Notes: generated from the letters alone by a model not told the origin. A stretch of DNA of 64,000 bases from JAHEFU01 sp020440645 (GCA_020440645.1 JAGRNR010000006.1:1-64000); one strand, 5' to 3'; positions 27,126-35,430 are shown, counted from the first letter of the stretch. Numbers and translations: made by a program.

Positions 27126-28172
27126 ATGAAATTTCTCAAGGCACTGTGCGAGACCCCCGGCATTCCCGGACGCGAGGAGCGCGTACGCGAGCTGCTGCAG
27201 AAGCATACCGAGGGCTGGTGGGACAGCAGCGAGGTCGACCGCGTTGGCAACCTGTGGGGCCGCCTGAAGGCATCCACCCCCAACAGCGGTGACGAGAAGA
27301 GCGTCGTAATCGCCTGCCACATGGACCAGATCGGTTTCTATGTGCGCCACGTGGACGACGAGGGCTTCCTGCGCATCCAGCAGGCCGGCGGCTTTGACAC
27401 CCGCAACCTGTTTGCCCGTCGCGTGCTGGTGATGACCAGCAAAGGCGGAGACATCGTCGGCATCCTCAACCCGGCCACCAAGCCGGTGCACGTCGCCTCC
27501 CCCGAGGAGCGCAAGAAGATTCCCGATGTGTCCGAGTTCGTGATCGACACCGGCCTGTCCAAGGAGAAGATCAAGGAGATCGTGCGCCCCGGTGACCCGG
27601 TGGTGCTGGAGCAGACCACGATCGAAATGGGCGACCACGTCTGCGGACAGTGCATGGACAACCGCATCAGCCAGTGGGTCGCGCTCAACGCCATCGAAAA
27701 GGCCAAGGGCAAGACGGTTTACGACATCGACTGGGTGGGCACCGTGCAGGAGGAGGTCGGCCTGCGGGGCGCGACTGTCGCAGCGCAGACCAGCAAGGCC
27801 GATGTCGGCATCGCAATCGACGTCACGCTTGCCGTGGACACCCCCGGCATCAGCAAGGAGGAGGGCATCACCCGCCTCGGCAACGGCGTGGCCATCAAGG
27901 TGATGGACAGCTCGGCGATCAGCGACCGCTCACTGTTTGAAGAGTTCGTCGCGCTTGCCGAAAGTAATAACATCAAGTACCAGTACGAGGTACTGCCGCT
28001 GGGTGGCACAGACGCCGCCGCCCTGCAGCGATTCGGACCGGGACGGCGTGCGATCTGCCTGTCGGTCCCCTGCCGCTACGTGCACACTGTGGTGGAAACC
28101 GTGCACAAGGATGACCTGAACGCGGCGGTGGACCTGCTGGCCGCGTGGCTGACCACGGATTCCGGCCGCTGA
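27126..28172 (+). CDS. M42 family metallo-aminopeptidase (glutamyl aminopeptidase / endoglucanase-M type)
   Basis: The protein has 348 residues, normal for M42. The co-catalytic metal ligands and acids are visible in order: CHMDQIGFYV (His, Asp), CMDNRISQW (bridging Asp), VQEEVGLRGA (Glu-Glu), IAIDVTLA (Asp) and YVHTVVE (His). These enzymes form tetrahedral cytosolic dodecamers that trim short peptides from the N-terminus. With PepC in the same window it adds to peptide turnover. A promoter and strong Shine-Dalgarno are present. The family is sometimes annotated as cellulase M. Confidence 0.95.
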   Translation: MKFLKALCETPGIPGREERVRELLQKHTEGWWDSSEVDRVGNLWGRLKASTPNSGDEKSVVIACHMDQIGFYVRHVDDEGFLRIQQAGGFDTRNLFARRVLVMTSKGGDIVGILNPATKPVHVASPEERKKIPDVSEFVIDTGLSKEKIKEIVRPGDPVVLEQTTIEMGDHVCGQCMDNRISQWVALNAIEKAKGKTVYDIDWVGTVQEEVGLRGATVAAQTSKADVGIAIDVTLAVDTPGISKEEGITRLGNGVAIKVMDSSAISDRSLFEEFVALAESNNIKYQYEVLPLGGTDAAALQRFGPGRRAICLSVPCRYVHTVVETVHKDDLNAAVDLLAAWLTTDSGR

Positions 28173-28254
28173 TACTGAATGGAAACGGTGCGCGGCACCG
28201 TCTGGATTAGAGAGGAGGACCGCTGCCCACGGGCGGCGGAGCGAGGGCAACAAC

Positions 28255-29811
28255 ATGACAGGAAAGGAGCTGGCCTCCTATTACCGGGCTGCGGTCGAAT
28301 ACATCGATCCGCGGCTGCGGGAGGACTGTCCCGTCGAGGACATCTGTGCCGCCGCCAAGGCGCGCCAGCATGCTCTGCGCGCACATGACAGCGACACCGC
28401 CCGCCTTGAACACGAGAAGATCGAGGAAGCCCTGCAGTTCATCCAGCGTGTGCACCCGGACGTGGTGGACATCTGCCGCGACCAGGTACTGGGAGATGAT
28501 GCAATGCAGGCTGCAACCGTCAATGGTGCTGCAGAGCCTGCCGCTGCCGAGACGGTTGAAGTTGTTGCCAGCCCGGATGTGACGGAAGAACCGGTGCTTG
28601 AAGCAGCTGCGCCTGCGCTGGAAGCCATTGAGCCCGAAGTCGTCGAGGAAATGATTGAAGCGGCAAGCGAACGGGATGACTATGCCGGAGTGCTGCTGAG
28701 CGGTGCAACTGCGGCGGATGAGGAAGATGAGATCGTCGAGCTGGTGCTCGGCTCCGGCGGCCATTTCGAGACGGCAGTGGAATCCGCAACTGAACTGGAG
28801 ACAGCAACGGCGGATGAAACGGAACCGGAACCGGAAGCCATCAGTATTGATTTCGCCGCTGAGCCGCAGGTCATCCAGCCGGAATCCGGGCTGGAAACTG
28901 ACGACGCGCTTGCTTCCGGTATTGACAACGAGCCTGAAGCAGAATCCGGCGATGCCGGCAGCGAGCTTGCCGCCGCCATGGCTGCCTCCCGTGAGCATAT
29001 GGATGTACCGAGCCGACACCAGTTCATAGCTGAACTGCGTGAGCGGCGCATCAGCAGCCAGCATGAACTGGCCGAAGAGGAAGCCGAGCAGGTCATTTCC
29101 GAACTGCGTGAGGAGCAGCACAGCGAGGAGCGCGTCAGCGAGCTGATCAGCCGCGTGCCTGATGTCAGTGAGCGCATGGAACAGGAGCTGCAGCAGGAAG
29201 AGCAGTCCAGCCGTCCGCTGGACTTCCGCAGCATGATGTCACGCGCCGGTGCCAACCCTGCGCTGCAGGTCCGCCCCGCCAGCCGCCCGCGCCTGAAGAC
29301 GGAGGAGATCCTTGGCCGGGAGAGGCCTTGCCGCCGGATTCCCGAGGAACACGCTGCGCCGATCCTGCTTGGGATGCTGATGATCCTGTGGCAGGCCAGT
29401 GCGGCGCTGCTGGCCGGATTTGCGCTCAGCCGTGCGCTGGTCTGGCATTTCGGCACCGCGTTCTCATCCATGACCCCAATCAAGGCCTTGTTCACCTGCC
29501 TGGTTGGAGTCGGTGCGGCCGCCCTGATCGGCGCCGGATTCCGCTATTACCGCCTGCGCAGCCACAAGTTGTCCCTGCCGGTGCATGTCACGGCCCTGTC
29601 AATCCTGCTGCTGCTGCTGTCCTGGCAGTTCAGTGCGAATGCCAACGCCTATGCCAGTGGCCCGGCGCTGTGGCTGTGGTGCATGCTGTTCGCCGCCTGG
29701 CTGGTTGCCACAATCGCCGCCGGACTGCACGACCTGCGTGTGCCGCCCGTCTCTCGTGATCCGGAATCGGAAGTGGTTGCTGCCAAGCCTGCGGTACCGC
29801 TTGCCAACTGA
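28255..29811 (+). CDS. Membrane protein with long acidic disordered region
   Basis: The protein has 518 residues. About 85 N-terminal residues are helical and charged (KELASYYRAAVEYIDPRLRE). Residues 90-310 are low-complexity and rich in Glu, Ala and Asp. A basic region (about 315-355) follows, then four hydrophobic helices (about 362-500) that would place both ends in the cytoplasm. GAGGGC precedes the ATG. It is the last gene before the small-protein cluster at 30 kb. I recognise no family. Confidence 0.82.
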   Translation: MTGKELASYYRAAVEYIDPRLREDCPVEDICAAAKARQHALRAHDSDTARLEHEKIEEALQFIQRVHPDVVDICRDQVLGDDAMQAATVNGAAEPAAAETVEVVASPDVTEEPVLEAAAPALEAIEPEVVEEMIEAASERDDYAGVLLSGATAADEEDEIVELVLGSGGHFETAVESATELETATADETEPEPEAISIDFAAEPQVIQPESGLETDDALASGIDNEPEAESGDAGSELAAAMAASREHMDVPSRHQFIAELRERRISSQHELAEEEAEQVISELREEQHSEERVSELISRVPDVSERMEQELQQEEQSSRPLDFRSMMSRAGANPALQVRPASRPRLKTEEILGRERPCRRIPEEHAAPILLGMLMILWQASAALLAGFALSRALVWHFGTAFSSMTPIKALFTCLVGVGAAALIGAGFRYYRLRSHKLSLPVHVTALSILLLLLSWQFSANANAYASGPALWLWCMLFAAWLVATIAAGLHDLRVPPVSRDPESEVVAAKPAVPLAN

Positions 29812-29929
29812 GATTTCCGCCGATTCAACTGAGATATTCCGAAAATTCTCGAAATTTCTTTAGCCTTGTCCAGCACAGGGCTCAACGCATTCCGGTGCGG
29901 TGATTTTGCAGGATTTCGTTGCCATTTGG

Positions 29930-29955
29930 GGAACAAAGCAGCCAGGCTGCTCGTC
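29930..29955 (+). promoter_or_regulatory. ECF-sigma-type promoter (GGAAC-N17-CGTC)
   Basis: GGAAC at 29930-29934 and CGTC at 29952-29955 are separated by 17 bases. This matches the GGAAC...CGTY pattern of many extracytoplasmic-function and general-stress sigma factors. It lies in the 227-base gap before the small-gene cluster, which holds no other gene I can support. Confidence 0.6.
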
Positions 29956-30038
29956 TTTATGCCCGTGATGGGGTTCCTCCCCAGTCACGGAAAACAGAGT
30001 CGGATTGCCAAGTTATGCAACCGTATAGGAGGCAATGG

Positions 30039-30176
30039 ATGACGGAGAAGGAAGATAAGCCGCGAGAACCGCGCATGCTGCCAGGGAGCACTGGCAGCGA
30101 CCGTGAACCGGGATACGTCCCGTTGACACGGCACCCAGGCTGTACCAGCCAGGCCGCCCGCACCGACGGCCTGTAG
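30039..30176 (+). CDS. Possible 45-residue peptide at head of stress-like cluster
   Basis: GGAGG precedes the ATG at 30039 by six bases; an earlier ATG at 30035 is too close to it and stops after seven codons. The peptide is polar, rich in Pro, Arg and Gly, without a membrane segment or known motif. The strong ribosome-binding site and position just after an ECF-type promoter are the only support. It could equally be a non-coding leader. Confidence 0.3.
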   Translation: MTEKEDKPREPRMLPGSTGSDREPGYVPLTRHPGCTSQAARTDGL

Positions 30177-30308
30177 CAACCACGGACTGCAGCCCTGACC
30201 TGATCCACTGAACCACGGCCGTGCGTGCGCGGCAATCCCCGGGCTCAGTGCATCCCATACCACTCTTTGCAGCGGCGCTGCCGTCTGTGGCCGCCGCGAG
30301 GAGGAGTC

Positions 30309-30392
30309 ATGCTGGTCATGATCGCATTGATACTGACAACGCTCTGGATCCTGGCGATGCTGCCGGGGGCTGTGCCGCAGGGACGCTTCTGA
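30309..30392 (+). CDS. 27-residue membrane peptide
   Basis: The start follows GAGGAGGAG. The product MLVMIALILTTLWILAMLPG... is almost entirely one hydrophobic helix and ends with PQGRF. Its opening resembles the MLYTIAVILIILWLLG of the two lmo0937-type proteins just downstream, so it may be a shortened relative. It sits 95 bases before the first of three paralogous soluble proteins. Confidence 0.5.
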   Translation: MLVMIALILTTLWILAMLPGAVPQGRF

Positions 30393-30419
30393 ACCGGGGT
30401 TGCCCCGCAGTCAGGCACA

Positions 30420-30444
30420 GGAACTTCATTCAGCCGGCGGCGTG
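30420..30444 (+). promoter_or_regulatory. Possible ECF-type promoter (GGAAC-N16-CGTG)
   Basis: GGAAC at 30420-30424 and CGTG at 30441-30444 are 16 bases apart, 42 bases before the start at 30487. It is weaker than the two other ECF-like sites in this cluster because the final base differs. Confidence 0.35.
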
Positions 30445-30486
30445 TCCGCCGGAACACGGGACCGGTTTGGTCCACGGGAGGAAACA

Positions 30487-30900
30487 ATGTATTACCTTGA
30501 CAACAACAATGACAACATCAACAGCTGGCAGAACCATGGCCTTGACAACGAGGACCGTGACGGCGCGCAGTTCAGTGAGGACGTGCGCTACAGCATTGAC
30601 AACGGGCATGAGAGCCTGGAGTCCGCCTGGAAGGCCAGGGTGGCCGAGATCGACGGCTACATCACCCAGTTCATGCACGAGGCCGACGAGCTCTCCGAGG
30701 AGATGATCGATGACCTCAGCCACAACTTCAGCGAGTGGTGGGAGAAGCAGCCGATGTCCGACAAGGTCCGTGCCGAGTGGCAGAAGGCCAGGGCCGACGG
30801 CAAGGTTGTCAGGGCCCGCATGGTGCAGCGCCTGACGCACCTGGTGGAGGACGGCAAGCTCAAGTGGAAGGAGTGGACCAGCCGCAATGGCAACGGATAG
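30487..30900 (+). CDS. Small soluble protein, paralogue A of a local family
   Basis: The protein has 137 residues from the ATG at 30487 after GGGAGGAAAC. After an Asn/Asp-rich N-terminus (LDNNNDNINSW), the core has a tryptophan, a VAEIDGYITQFM segment, W..K, and ends RARMVQRLTHLVEDGKLKWKEW. The same layout is present in the proteins at 31551 and 31920: W-x(9-11)-D-x-x-I-x-x-[FY]-[MA], then a central W, then R-x-x-x-R-[IL]-x-H-L-[VL]-x-[DE]-[GN]. No signal peptide. The role is unknown; cluster context suggests stress. Confidence 0.8.
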   Translation: MYYLDNNNDNINSWQNHGLDNEDRDGAQFSEDVRYSIDNGHESLESAWKARVAEIDGYITQFMHEADELSEEMIDDLSHNFSEWWEKQPMSDKVRAEWQKARADGKVVRARMVQRLTHLVEDGKLKWKEWTSRNGNG

Positions 30901-30970
30901 GCGCAAGCCCGCTCCATCCACTGACATGCACTGACTGCGCGGCCGCCGTGCGACCGCCGGGAGAACAACA

Positions 30971-31123
30971 ATGCTGTACACCATCGCCGTAATCCTGATC
31001 ATTCTCTGGCTGCTGGGCGTCATCGGCTTCAGCGCCATCGGCAACTTCATCCACATCCTGCTGGTTGTCGCGATCATCATGATCCTCGTGAACCTGATCA
31101 GCGGCCGCCGCGCGATCCTCTAG
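30971..31123 (+). CDS. lmo0937-type (DUF5670-like) small membrane protein, copy 1
   Basis: The protein has 50 residues: MLYTIAVILIILWLLGV..., two hydrophobic helices and a basic SGRR end. This is the typical pattern of lmo0937-family membrane proteins, which are often found in stress-response gene groups. CGGGAG precedes the ATG. It is nearly identical to the copy at 31279. Confidence 0.8.
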   Translation: MLYTIAVILIILWLLGVIGFSAIGNFIHILLVVAIIMILVNLISGRRAIL

Positions 31124-31278
31124 GAACACCAACCGATTCCATCCTGTGCGGGAGGGGCTCACGGCCTGGTGGCCCCTCCCCCCAATGATGCCAACGAACT
31201 ACACCATCCGGTCCCGCTGCCCAGTCAGCGGGGCCGGGAAGATTCCAGACAACCTGTCCGGTTGAAGGGAGGAGAACC

Positions 31279-31431
31279 ATGCTGTACACCATCGCCGTAA
31301 TCCTGATCATTCTCTGGCTGCTGGGCGTCATCGGCTTCAGCGCCATCGGCAACTTCATCCACATCCTGCTGGTCGTGGCGGTCATCATGATCCTCGTGAA
31401 CATCATCAGCGGCAGACGGGTGATCCTATAG
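31279..31431 (+). CDS. lmo0937-type (DUF5670-like) small membrane protein, copy 2
   Basis: The protein has 50 residues and differs from the copy at 30971 at only a few positions (VVAVIMILVNIISGRRVIL at the end). The first 100 bases of the two genes are almost identical in DNA, so the duplication is recent or maintained by conversion. GGGAGGAG precedes the ATG. The intervening 155 bases carry no gene I can support. Confidence 0.8.
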   Translation: MLYTIAVILIILWLLGVIGFSAIGNFIHILLVVAVIMILVNIISGRRVIL

Positions 31432-31444
31432 GCAGTGGAAACCG

Positions 31445-31470
31445 GGAACAATTCCCGTCCGCCAGTCGTC
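31445..31470 (+). promoter_or_regulatory. ECF-sigma-type promoter (GGAAC-N17-CGTC)
   Basis: GGAAC at 31445-31449 and CGTC at 31467-31470 are again separated by exactly 17 bases, about 80 bases before the ATG at 31551. Confidence 0.6.
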
Positions 31471-31550
31471 TGTACACTCTGATGGGGCCGTGGGTGGGCC
31501 CATCAGAGTTGTCAGACTGCCGCGGCACTGTGCCGGCTTCGGAGGCAAGT

Positions 31551-31871
31551 ATGACCATCAGACAGGAAAGCACCGCTGCCCAGGGCTGGCAGCGCGAGTG
31601 GGAAGGGCGACTGGACCGCATCGATGCCCTGATCATGCGCTACGCCCGCCGCTGCGGTGAGCTGACTGCAGACCGCATGCAGCGCCTGACAGATGAAGTC
31701 AGGCTCTGGTTCGACCAGGAAGTGCCACATATCAACTACGACCCCGACTGGCAGTGCACGAAATGCGATCCGCACAGCATGCAGCTGCTGGTCGCCGAGC
31801 GGCTGAGCCACCTGCTGGCGGAAAACCGCCTGTACATCTCAGTTGTCGAGGCCCCGGTCGTGGAGGAATAA
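31551..31871 (+). CDS. Small soluble protein, paralogue B of a local family
   Basis: The protein has 106 residues and starts after CGGAGG. It shares with the 30487 and 31920 products the tryptophan-led first helix (WQREWEGRLDRIDALIMRYA), the central tryptophan (VRLWFDQE) and the closing VAERLSHLLAENRLYI. It differs in having CTKCD near residue 80. No signal peptide or membrane helix. An ECF-type promoter lies upstream. Confidence 0.8.
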   Translation: MTIRQESTAAQGWQREWEGRLDRIDALIMRYARRCGELTADRMQRLTDEVRLWFDQEVPHINYDPDWQCTKCDPHSMQLLVAERLSHLLAENRLYISVVEAPVVEE

Positions 31872-31919
31872 ACGGCTGCTGCAAGGTATCCGTGCGGACA
31901 CGCGGATGGGAGGCAAGCC

Positions 31920-32243
31920 ATGAATGTTGATTACCAGACTGAGACGGAGCAGTTCGGGGCCTGGGAGGCCGCCTGGAGCAAGCACTGTCCGGAGATCGAC
32001 CGGCGCATCGTCCGCTTCATGGAGGACAGCCCAAGCTTCAGCCCCGAATCGCTGGCTATCCTGACCAGTGAGATCAGTGACTGGCTGGATACGCGCCAGA
32101 TCAACGGGGAAGCCTGGGTGGAGTGGCGCCGGATCAGGCTTGAGCCGGACTGGCTGCGGGCTCGCGTCGAGCAGCGCATTGCGCATCTCGTGGCGGACGG
32201 CAGCCTCAGGCTCAACATCTGGCGCGAGGGCTGGCACTACTAG
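31920..32243 (+). CDS. Small soluble protein, paralogue C of a local family
   Basis: The protein has 107 residues and starts after GGGAGGC. The family layout is clear: AWEAAWSKHCPEIDRRIVRFME, a central ISDWLDT, then RARVEQRIAHLVADGSLRL and a terminal WREGW. It lies 48 bases after paralogue B and is probably cotranscribed with it. Function is unknown. Confidence 0.8.
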   Translation: MNVDYQTETEQFGAWEAAWSKHCPEIDRRIVRFMEDSPSFSPESLAILTSEISDWLDTRQINGEAWVEWRRIRLEPDWLRARVEQRIAHLVADGSLRLNIWREGWHY

Positions 32244-32276
32244 CCCTCTGTCCGCTGGGGTCCGCAGCAGCCGGAT

Positions 32277-32306
32277 TTGAATTCAGCGCGCATTCTGGGC
32301 GATAAT
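32277..32306 (+). promoter_or_regulatory. Sigma70-type promoter for leaderless D,D-carboxypeptidase
   Basis: TTGAAT (32277-32282) and GATAAT (32301-32306) are 18 bases apart. The GTG at 32314 follows seven bases later, so transcription would begin at or next to the start codon. This is one of the best-supported leaderless promoters in the window. Confidence 0.65.
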
Positions 32307-32313
32307 GTTTCAC

Positions 32314-33117
32314 GTGCTGAGGTTGAGATGTATCTACACAGGTATGCTGCTGGCGCTGCTGCAGCTTGGTGCTGCGCAGGCCCAGACGCATGACCTGAAT
32401 GAACTGTCCTGCAAGTCCTACCTGATCTTCGACCTGCAGAGTGAACGCATCGTGGCCCAGGGCAACCCGGACCGCAGCCAGCCGATTGCTTCCATCACGA
32501 AGCTGATGACGAGCATCCTGGCGGCCGAACGCCTGCGCTTCGATGGCCGCTACATCCTGACCGCGGAGGAACAGAAGACCTTCCACTGTGAGACGATGCG
32601 TGGGCAGAAGATGCTGGAGATGATGCTGATCCCGAGCAACAACAAGATGTGCAGCGTGGTGGCACGCATCATCAGCGGCTCCGACGACGCCTTCGTGAAG
32701 GAAATGAATGCCAAGGCGCAGCAGCTCGGGATGTACAACACACGTTTCGCGACCCCGAGCGGCCTGCCGCGGGACGGGCAGTACTCCACGATGGAGGACG
32801 TGCTGCTGATGACCCGCGTGGCGCTGACCTACCCGCGAATCCGTGATGCGATGACCCGTGAAACGGTTGAACTCAACGGCGAGGTCTACTCCGGTACCCT
32901 GCGCGACCTGTATGGCCGCCATCCGGGACTGATCGGTGGCAAGACCGGCTACACCAATGCGGCCGGGCGCTGCCTGACCCTGTGGTACCGCAGCGGCGGG
33001 CGCGACTACATCGTGATCACCCTGTGCAGCAAGGGCAGCAAGTCTAGCTTCCGCGACGCCGAGATCCTGCTGAGCAACTTCGGCCTGTGGGACGGCGAGG
33101 TCGGTGCCTGGGAATGA
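32314..33117 (+). CDS. D-alanyl-D-alanine carboxypeptidase (peptidase S11, DacA/DacF-like)
   Basis: The protein has 267 residues from the GTG at 32314; an ATG three codons earlier lies inside the promoter -10. A signal peptide (MLLALLQLGAAQA) exports it to the periplasm. The three penicillin-binding motifs are present: SITK (about S60), SNN in IPSNNKM, and KTG in IGGKTGYT. It would trim the terminal D-alanine from peptidoglycan stem peptides. It lacks the C-terminal beta domain and membrane anchor of DacA, being the catalytic domain only. Its stop overlaps the next start (ATGA). Confidence 0.93.
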   Translation: MLRLRCIYTGMLLALLQLGAAQAQTHDLNELSCKSYLIFDLQSERIVAQGNPDRSQPIASITKLMTSILAAERLRFDGRYILTAEEQKTFHCETMRGQKMLEMMLIPSNNKMCSVVARIISGSDDAFVKEMNAKAQQLGMYNTRFATPSGLPRDGQYSTMEDVLLMTRVALTYPRIRDAMTRETVELNGEVYSGTLRDLYGRHPGLIGGKTGYTNAAGRCLTLWYRSGGRDYIVITLCSKGSKSSFRDAEILLSNFGLWDGEVGAWE

Positions 33118-34208
33118 CGCGCTGCCTGCCGCTCCTGCTGCTGGCGCTGGTGCTCTGTGCATCATGTGAACAGCTGCAGCGCGCGGCGAACAAGCCCGGC
33201 GGCGTATTCGGGCCATCCGAGAAGGTGCTGCGGGAGTACCATGACTCGCGCTGGCAGGCCGTTGTCAATGCGGTGGCAGAGGGCAGTGATGAAGTCGTGC
33301 TGCCGGATGAACCGGAAGTGCCGAAGGCACTGGAGAAGCTGAACCTCGAGCAGGGCTACCAGGCGCTGGCTGCCAACCGCACTTCCGAAGAGCTGAGCTG
33401 GCAGGCCCTGATAGAGCAGAGTGACCTCAGCATGCGCTTCTCGGCGGAGGTGCTGGACGTGCTGGAGCGCAATGACGCGGACAGCATCAGCCAGATCGTG
33501 CCGCAGATTGACGACTATGCCTCGCAGCAGGAGACGGCGATGTCCGACTGGCGCGCACTGCGCAGCCAGCTGCGCGGCAGCCTGGACTCCCTGCAGCAGG
33601 ACTGGGACAGTGCCTGGCCGGACAACGAGTTCGACTTTGACCTGCTGGCCCAGGTGGAGCGCATCCAGGCGGACCAGCTCGGGCGGCTCAGCCCGGAACG
33701 GATCGCTGCGCTGACACACTACCATGACAACGAATTCTCACGGCTGGCAACGGACTACCTGGAGTATGAACCGGCGGAAGCTGAGGAGATCAGCGCCGTG
33801 GCGCATGTGCCGGCGGACTGCGAGGGCATCAGTGATGCCACGCGCCGGCTGGAGGCCGCGCTGATCGTGCGCCATGCGCTGGACAGCGCGATCGTGCGTG
33901 ACCGCGAGCTGGTGGAGAGCTACGTGCCGGGCGTGCTGGGCAAGGGCCCGATCAGCAATGTGAGCATCCCGGACACGCGCTACGGCAGCCACCGCGCGCG
34001 GCTGGCCGTTGCCAGGCTGGAGCTGTACAGCATGCTCGACGGGCTGGTGACGGATGTGCTGGACGTGATGATCTACGATGTCAACCGGGAGTGGACGCTG
34101 GCCTGGCCGGGCAATGAGCTGGAGAACAACATCTTCGCCTATGCCGGGGTGCAGCAGACGGTGCCGCGGCTGGAGGACCCCTACGAGGCCCCGGCGTCCA
34201 AGCCCTGA
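33114..34208 (+). CDS. Lipoprotein of unknown function, coupled to D,D-carboxypeptidase
   Basis: The protein has 364 residues. The signal peptide MTRCLPLLLLALVLCASC ends in a lipobox. The mature part is acidic and mainly helical, with the aspartate/tryptophan-rich stretch LQQDWDSAWPDNEFDFDLL partly echoed near the end by REWTLAWPGNELENNIF, suggesting an internal duplication. The ATGA overlap with the carboxypeptidase gene indicates translational coupling and a cell-envelope role. I recognise no family. Confidence 0.88.
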   Translation: MTRCLPLLLLALVLCASCEQLQRAANKPGGVFGPSEKVLREYHDSRWQAVVNAVAEGSDEVVLPDEPEVPKALEKLNLEQGYQALAANRTSEELSWQALIEQSDLSMRFSAEVLDVLERNDADSISQIVPQIDDYASQQETAMSDWRALRSQLRGSLDSLQQDWDSAWPDNEFDFDLLAQVERIQADQLGRLSPERIAALTHYHDNEFSRLATDYLEYEPAEAEEISAVAHVPADCEGISDATRRLEAALIVRHALDSAIVRDRELVESYVPGVLGKGPISNVSIPDTRYGSHRARLAVARLELYSMLDGLVTDVLDVMIYDVNREWTLAWPGNELENNIFAYAGVQQTVPRLEDPYEAPASKP

Positions 34209-34262
34209 GCTGACAGTCGGTCCAATCCCGCTTAAGCCCCGGTGAACTCCCTGACAACCCAC

Positions 34263-34291
34263 TTGGCCCCGGTGTTTCCATGCCTTAGGCT
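34263..34291 (+). promoter_or_regulatory. Promoter for leaderless small coiled-coil gene
   Basis: TTGGCC (34263-34268) and TAGGCT (34286-34291) are 17 bases apart, and the GTG at 34298 follows six bases later. There is no ribosome-binding site. Confidence 0.5.
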
Positions 34292-34297
34292 CTAGCC

Positions 34298-34489
34298 GTG
34301 GAAGACAAAGCAACAGTTGAGCAGCTGCAGCAGCGCGTCGAGCAGCTGGAGGCGCAGGTGGCGGGCCTGCTGGAATCAAACCGCAATATCGTGGATGCCC
34401 TGCGCCAGATCGAGAGCTGGATCGTGAATGCCAGCAAGGTGCTGACAGCGCAGATCCAGCAGCAGGGTTCAGGCGAGCAGGGACAGTAG
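34298..34489 (+). CDS. Small coiled-coil protein
   Basis: The protein has 63 residues from a GTG start. The first 40 residues form regular heptads (VEQLQQRVEQLEAQVAGLLE), so it should be a parallel or antiparallel coiled coil; the tail is Gln/Gly-rich. The leaderless promoter supports it being real. Its 3' end overlaps the convergent HAD gene by 21 bases. Function is unknown. Confidence 0.7.
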   Translation: MEDKATVEQLQQRVEQLEAQVAGLLESNRNIVDALRQIESWIVNASKVLTAQIQQQGSGEQGQ

Positions 34490-35305
34490 GTAGCGGCCCA
34501 GTTCCGCTTCGCCGTTGTCAGGCAGCACATGGCTTGCCAACGCCAGCGCCTGCGGATGGGAATGGCCCATTGCCACCGCCGTGCCGGCTGCTGCCAGCAT
34601 CGGCAGGTCGTTGGCATCGTCGCCGACGGCCATGGTCTCACTTATGTCCAGCCCGAGCAGCTGCGCGAATCTCCCCAGCGCCCAGCCCTTGTTGCCATCG
34701 GGATGGAACACCTCCAGTGCGTGGCAGGGCATGCGCGGCCAGAGCACGCATTCGGCGAACACATCGTCGCCAAGCCCGGTTTCAAGGGTGCGCTTGCCTT
34801 CGAGCACGAGCTCCTCAGTGCCGGGCATGCTCAGCTGCAGCACCTGGCGCTCGGGCAGCTCTTCGAGTGATGCAATCGTGCCGCCGCGTGCGCCATACTC
34901 CGAGAAGTAACGTGTCTGCAGCACGGACTCGGCGCGCTTAAGCCAGGCGAAGTCCATCGGGTCCTCGTCATCCCATTCGAAGTAGAGGTTCAGCGAATGC
35001 GGCTCCAGCAGGGAGACGGCCTGCTCGACGAGGCGGTGCTCCAGCGGCTTGCTGGCCAGCCGGGTCCAGTCAGGCAGCTGCCAGAGCTGGGTGCCGGAGT
35101 TGCTGCTGGCGAGGATCGGCAGGCCGATCTGGTCCATGTAGGGTTCGAGGGTGGTGCGCCGCCGGCCGGTGATCACCGCCAGCGCCACGCCAGCTTCATG
35201 CAGCTCACGCAGGGCCCGCAGGTTGATCTCCGGGATGCGGTGGTCATCGACGGGCAGCAGCGTGCGGTCTAGGTCCAGGGCGATCAGCTTCGGCAGGGTG
35301 GGCAC
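34469..35305 (-). CDS. HAD-superfamily phosphatase (Cof/IIB type)
   Basis: The protein has 278 residues. The DxD nucleophile is at the N-terminus (IALDLDRTLLP), motif II is in AVITGRR, the IIB cap is inserted between, and motif IV is AVGDDANDLPML preceded by NKGWAL. It would dephosphorylate a small phosphorylated metabolite; the substrate is not predictable. The GTG at 35305 lies six bases after GATAAT, so the message looks leaderless; a longer frame to 35449 runs through an inverted repeat and is unlikely. Confidence 0.9.
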   Translation of the reverse strand: MPTLPKLIALDLDRTLLPVDDHRIPEINLRALRELHEAGVALAVITGRRRTTLEPYMDQIGLPILASSNSGTQLWQLPDWTRLASKPLEHRLVEQAVSLLEPHSLNLYFEWDDEDPMDFAWLKRAESVLQTRYFSEYGARGGTIASLEELPERQVLQLSMPGTEELVLEGKRTLETGLGDDVFAECVLWPRMPCHALEVFHPDGNKGWALGRFAQLLGLDISETMAVGDDANDLPMLAAAGTAVAMGHSHPQALALASHVLPDNGEAELGRYLLSLLA

Positions 35306-35311
35306 GGAGGG

Positions 35312-35317
35312 ATTATC
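35312..35317 (-). promoter_or_regulatory. -10 element (GATAAT) for leaderless HAD gene
   Basis: GATAAT on the minus strand is six bases from the GTG at 35305. No clear -35 is present. Confidence 0.45.
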
Positions 35318-35351
35318 GCAGGTGGGCGTGGAGGAAGTGTGGAGAACAGCA

Positions 35352-35420
35352 TGCAGGGTGCAGGTTGCTGGTTGCAGGGAGCAGAGAGAGTTCAATCTGT
35401 AACCTGCAACCTGCAACCAG
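35352..35420. repeat. Low-complexity inverted repeat (GGTTGCAGG / CCTGCAACC)
   Basis: The left arm is built from CAGGTTGC-type words and the right arm from CCTGCAACC words, able to form a long imperfect hairpin between divergent genes. Confidence 0.6.
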
Positions 35421-35430
35421 AGCCCTGTTA

